Positions 13,338 to 13,350 of a stretch of DNA of 13,350 nucleotides are shown here, one piece after another. The first letter of the stretch is position 1, and each line of letters opens with the position of its first letter. The notes beneath the pieces are model-generated. The model saw only the letters and a list, made by a program, of their open reading frames with translations. It searched no databases and had not been told where the DNA came from. Origin of the DNA: Puniceicoccales bacterium (GTDB taxonomy: Bacteria > Verrucomicrobiota > Verrucomicrobiia > Opitutales > UBA953); assembly GCA_031289285.1 (NCBI GenBank), contig JAITPT010000057.1, forward strand, positions 1 to 13,350, read 5' to 3'. The translations under genes and the position numbers were made by a program.

Positions 13338-13350
13338 TTTTTACGCCGGA

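Larger units (their letters stand above)
12868..13350. other. 483-bp gene-free region packed with repeats
   Basis: No credible gene is present; the open frames here translate palindromic repeat DNA. From left to right it holds a 37-bp direct repeat in two copies, a short GC hairpin (gccccagaggggc, 12981-12993), a 279-bp nested palindromic element and a CTTTGTG repeat at the right edge. No T-tract terminator for ychF was seen; the GTGGC-gaa-GCCAC hairpin at 12892-12904 could pause transcription but lacks the uridine run. Confidence 0.75.

Noticed and set aside
1..13350. tRNA, rRNA or riboswitch
   Set aside because: I saw no cloverleaf with a conserved T-loop, no rRNA core sequence and no recognisable aptamer core. 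A covariance-model scan would be needed to exclude them fully.

Overview
The window looks like a piece of chromosome from a GC-rich bacterium of the Verrucomicrobiota, probably near Opitutales. This assignment is an inference. It rests on an LL-diaminopimelate aminotransferase (DapL) route to lysine, a GH106-type secreted rhamnosidase, start codons with no visible Shine-Dalgarno sequence, and many short intergenic repeats. No rRNA, tRNA or species marker was found to settle it.

Layout from left to right. Positions 3-95 hold the last 30 codons of a probable IS630-like transposase that runs in from the left edge. A repeat-bearing spacer follows. Positions 300-3821 (minus strand) encode a large secreted glycoside hydrolase of the GH106 alpha-L-rhamnosidase type. 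A 229-bp divergent spacer with two small tandem repeats separates it from a plus-strand pair: an ABC-2 type membrane permease (4051-4884) and a membrane-anchored TPR-like protein of unknown function (4984-5793). A 427-bp gap (5794-6220) contains a unit of about 274 bp bounded by 45-bp inverted repeats. A plus-strand cluster comes next: a 906-residue largely disordered protein of unknown function (6221-8941), dapL (8954-10207), a TPR protein (10337-11740) and the GTPase gene ychF (11761-12867). The last 483 bp hold no credible gene. They carry a 37-bp direct repeat, then a 279-bp nested palindromic element with 20-bp perfect terminal inverted repeats, then a CTTTGTG-type repeat.

Functionally, the rhamnosidase suggests polysaccharide use. 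DapL makes the lysine and peptidoglycan precursor. YchF is a housekeeping ribosome-associated ATPase/GTPase. The other three proteins have visible architecture but no assignable reaction. The most unusual content is the set of non-coding repeats. At least two families are present: an ATTCGTG/CTTTGTG family, and a GTCCC-palindrome element that looks like a non-autonomous mobile element or a transcribed structured RNA. Low-complexity repeats also occur inside the 906-residue protein gene. I found no defence system, prophage, CRISPR-Cas or biosynthetic cluster.
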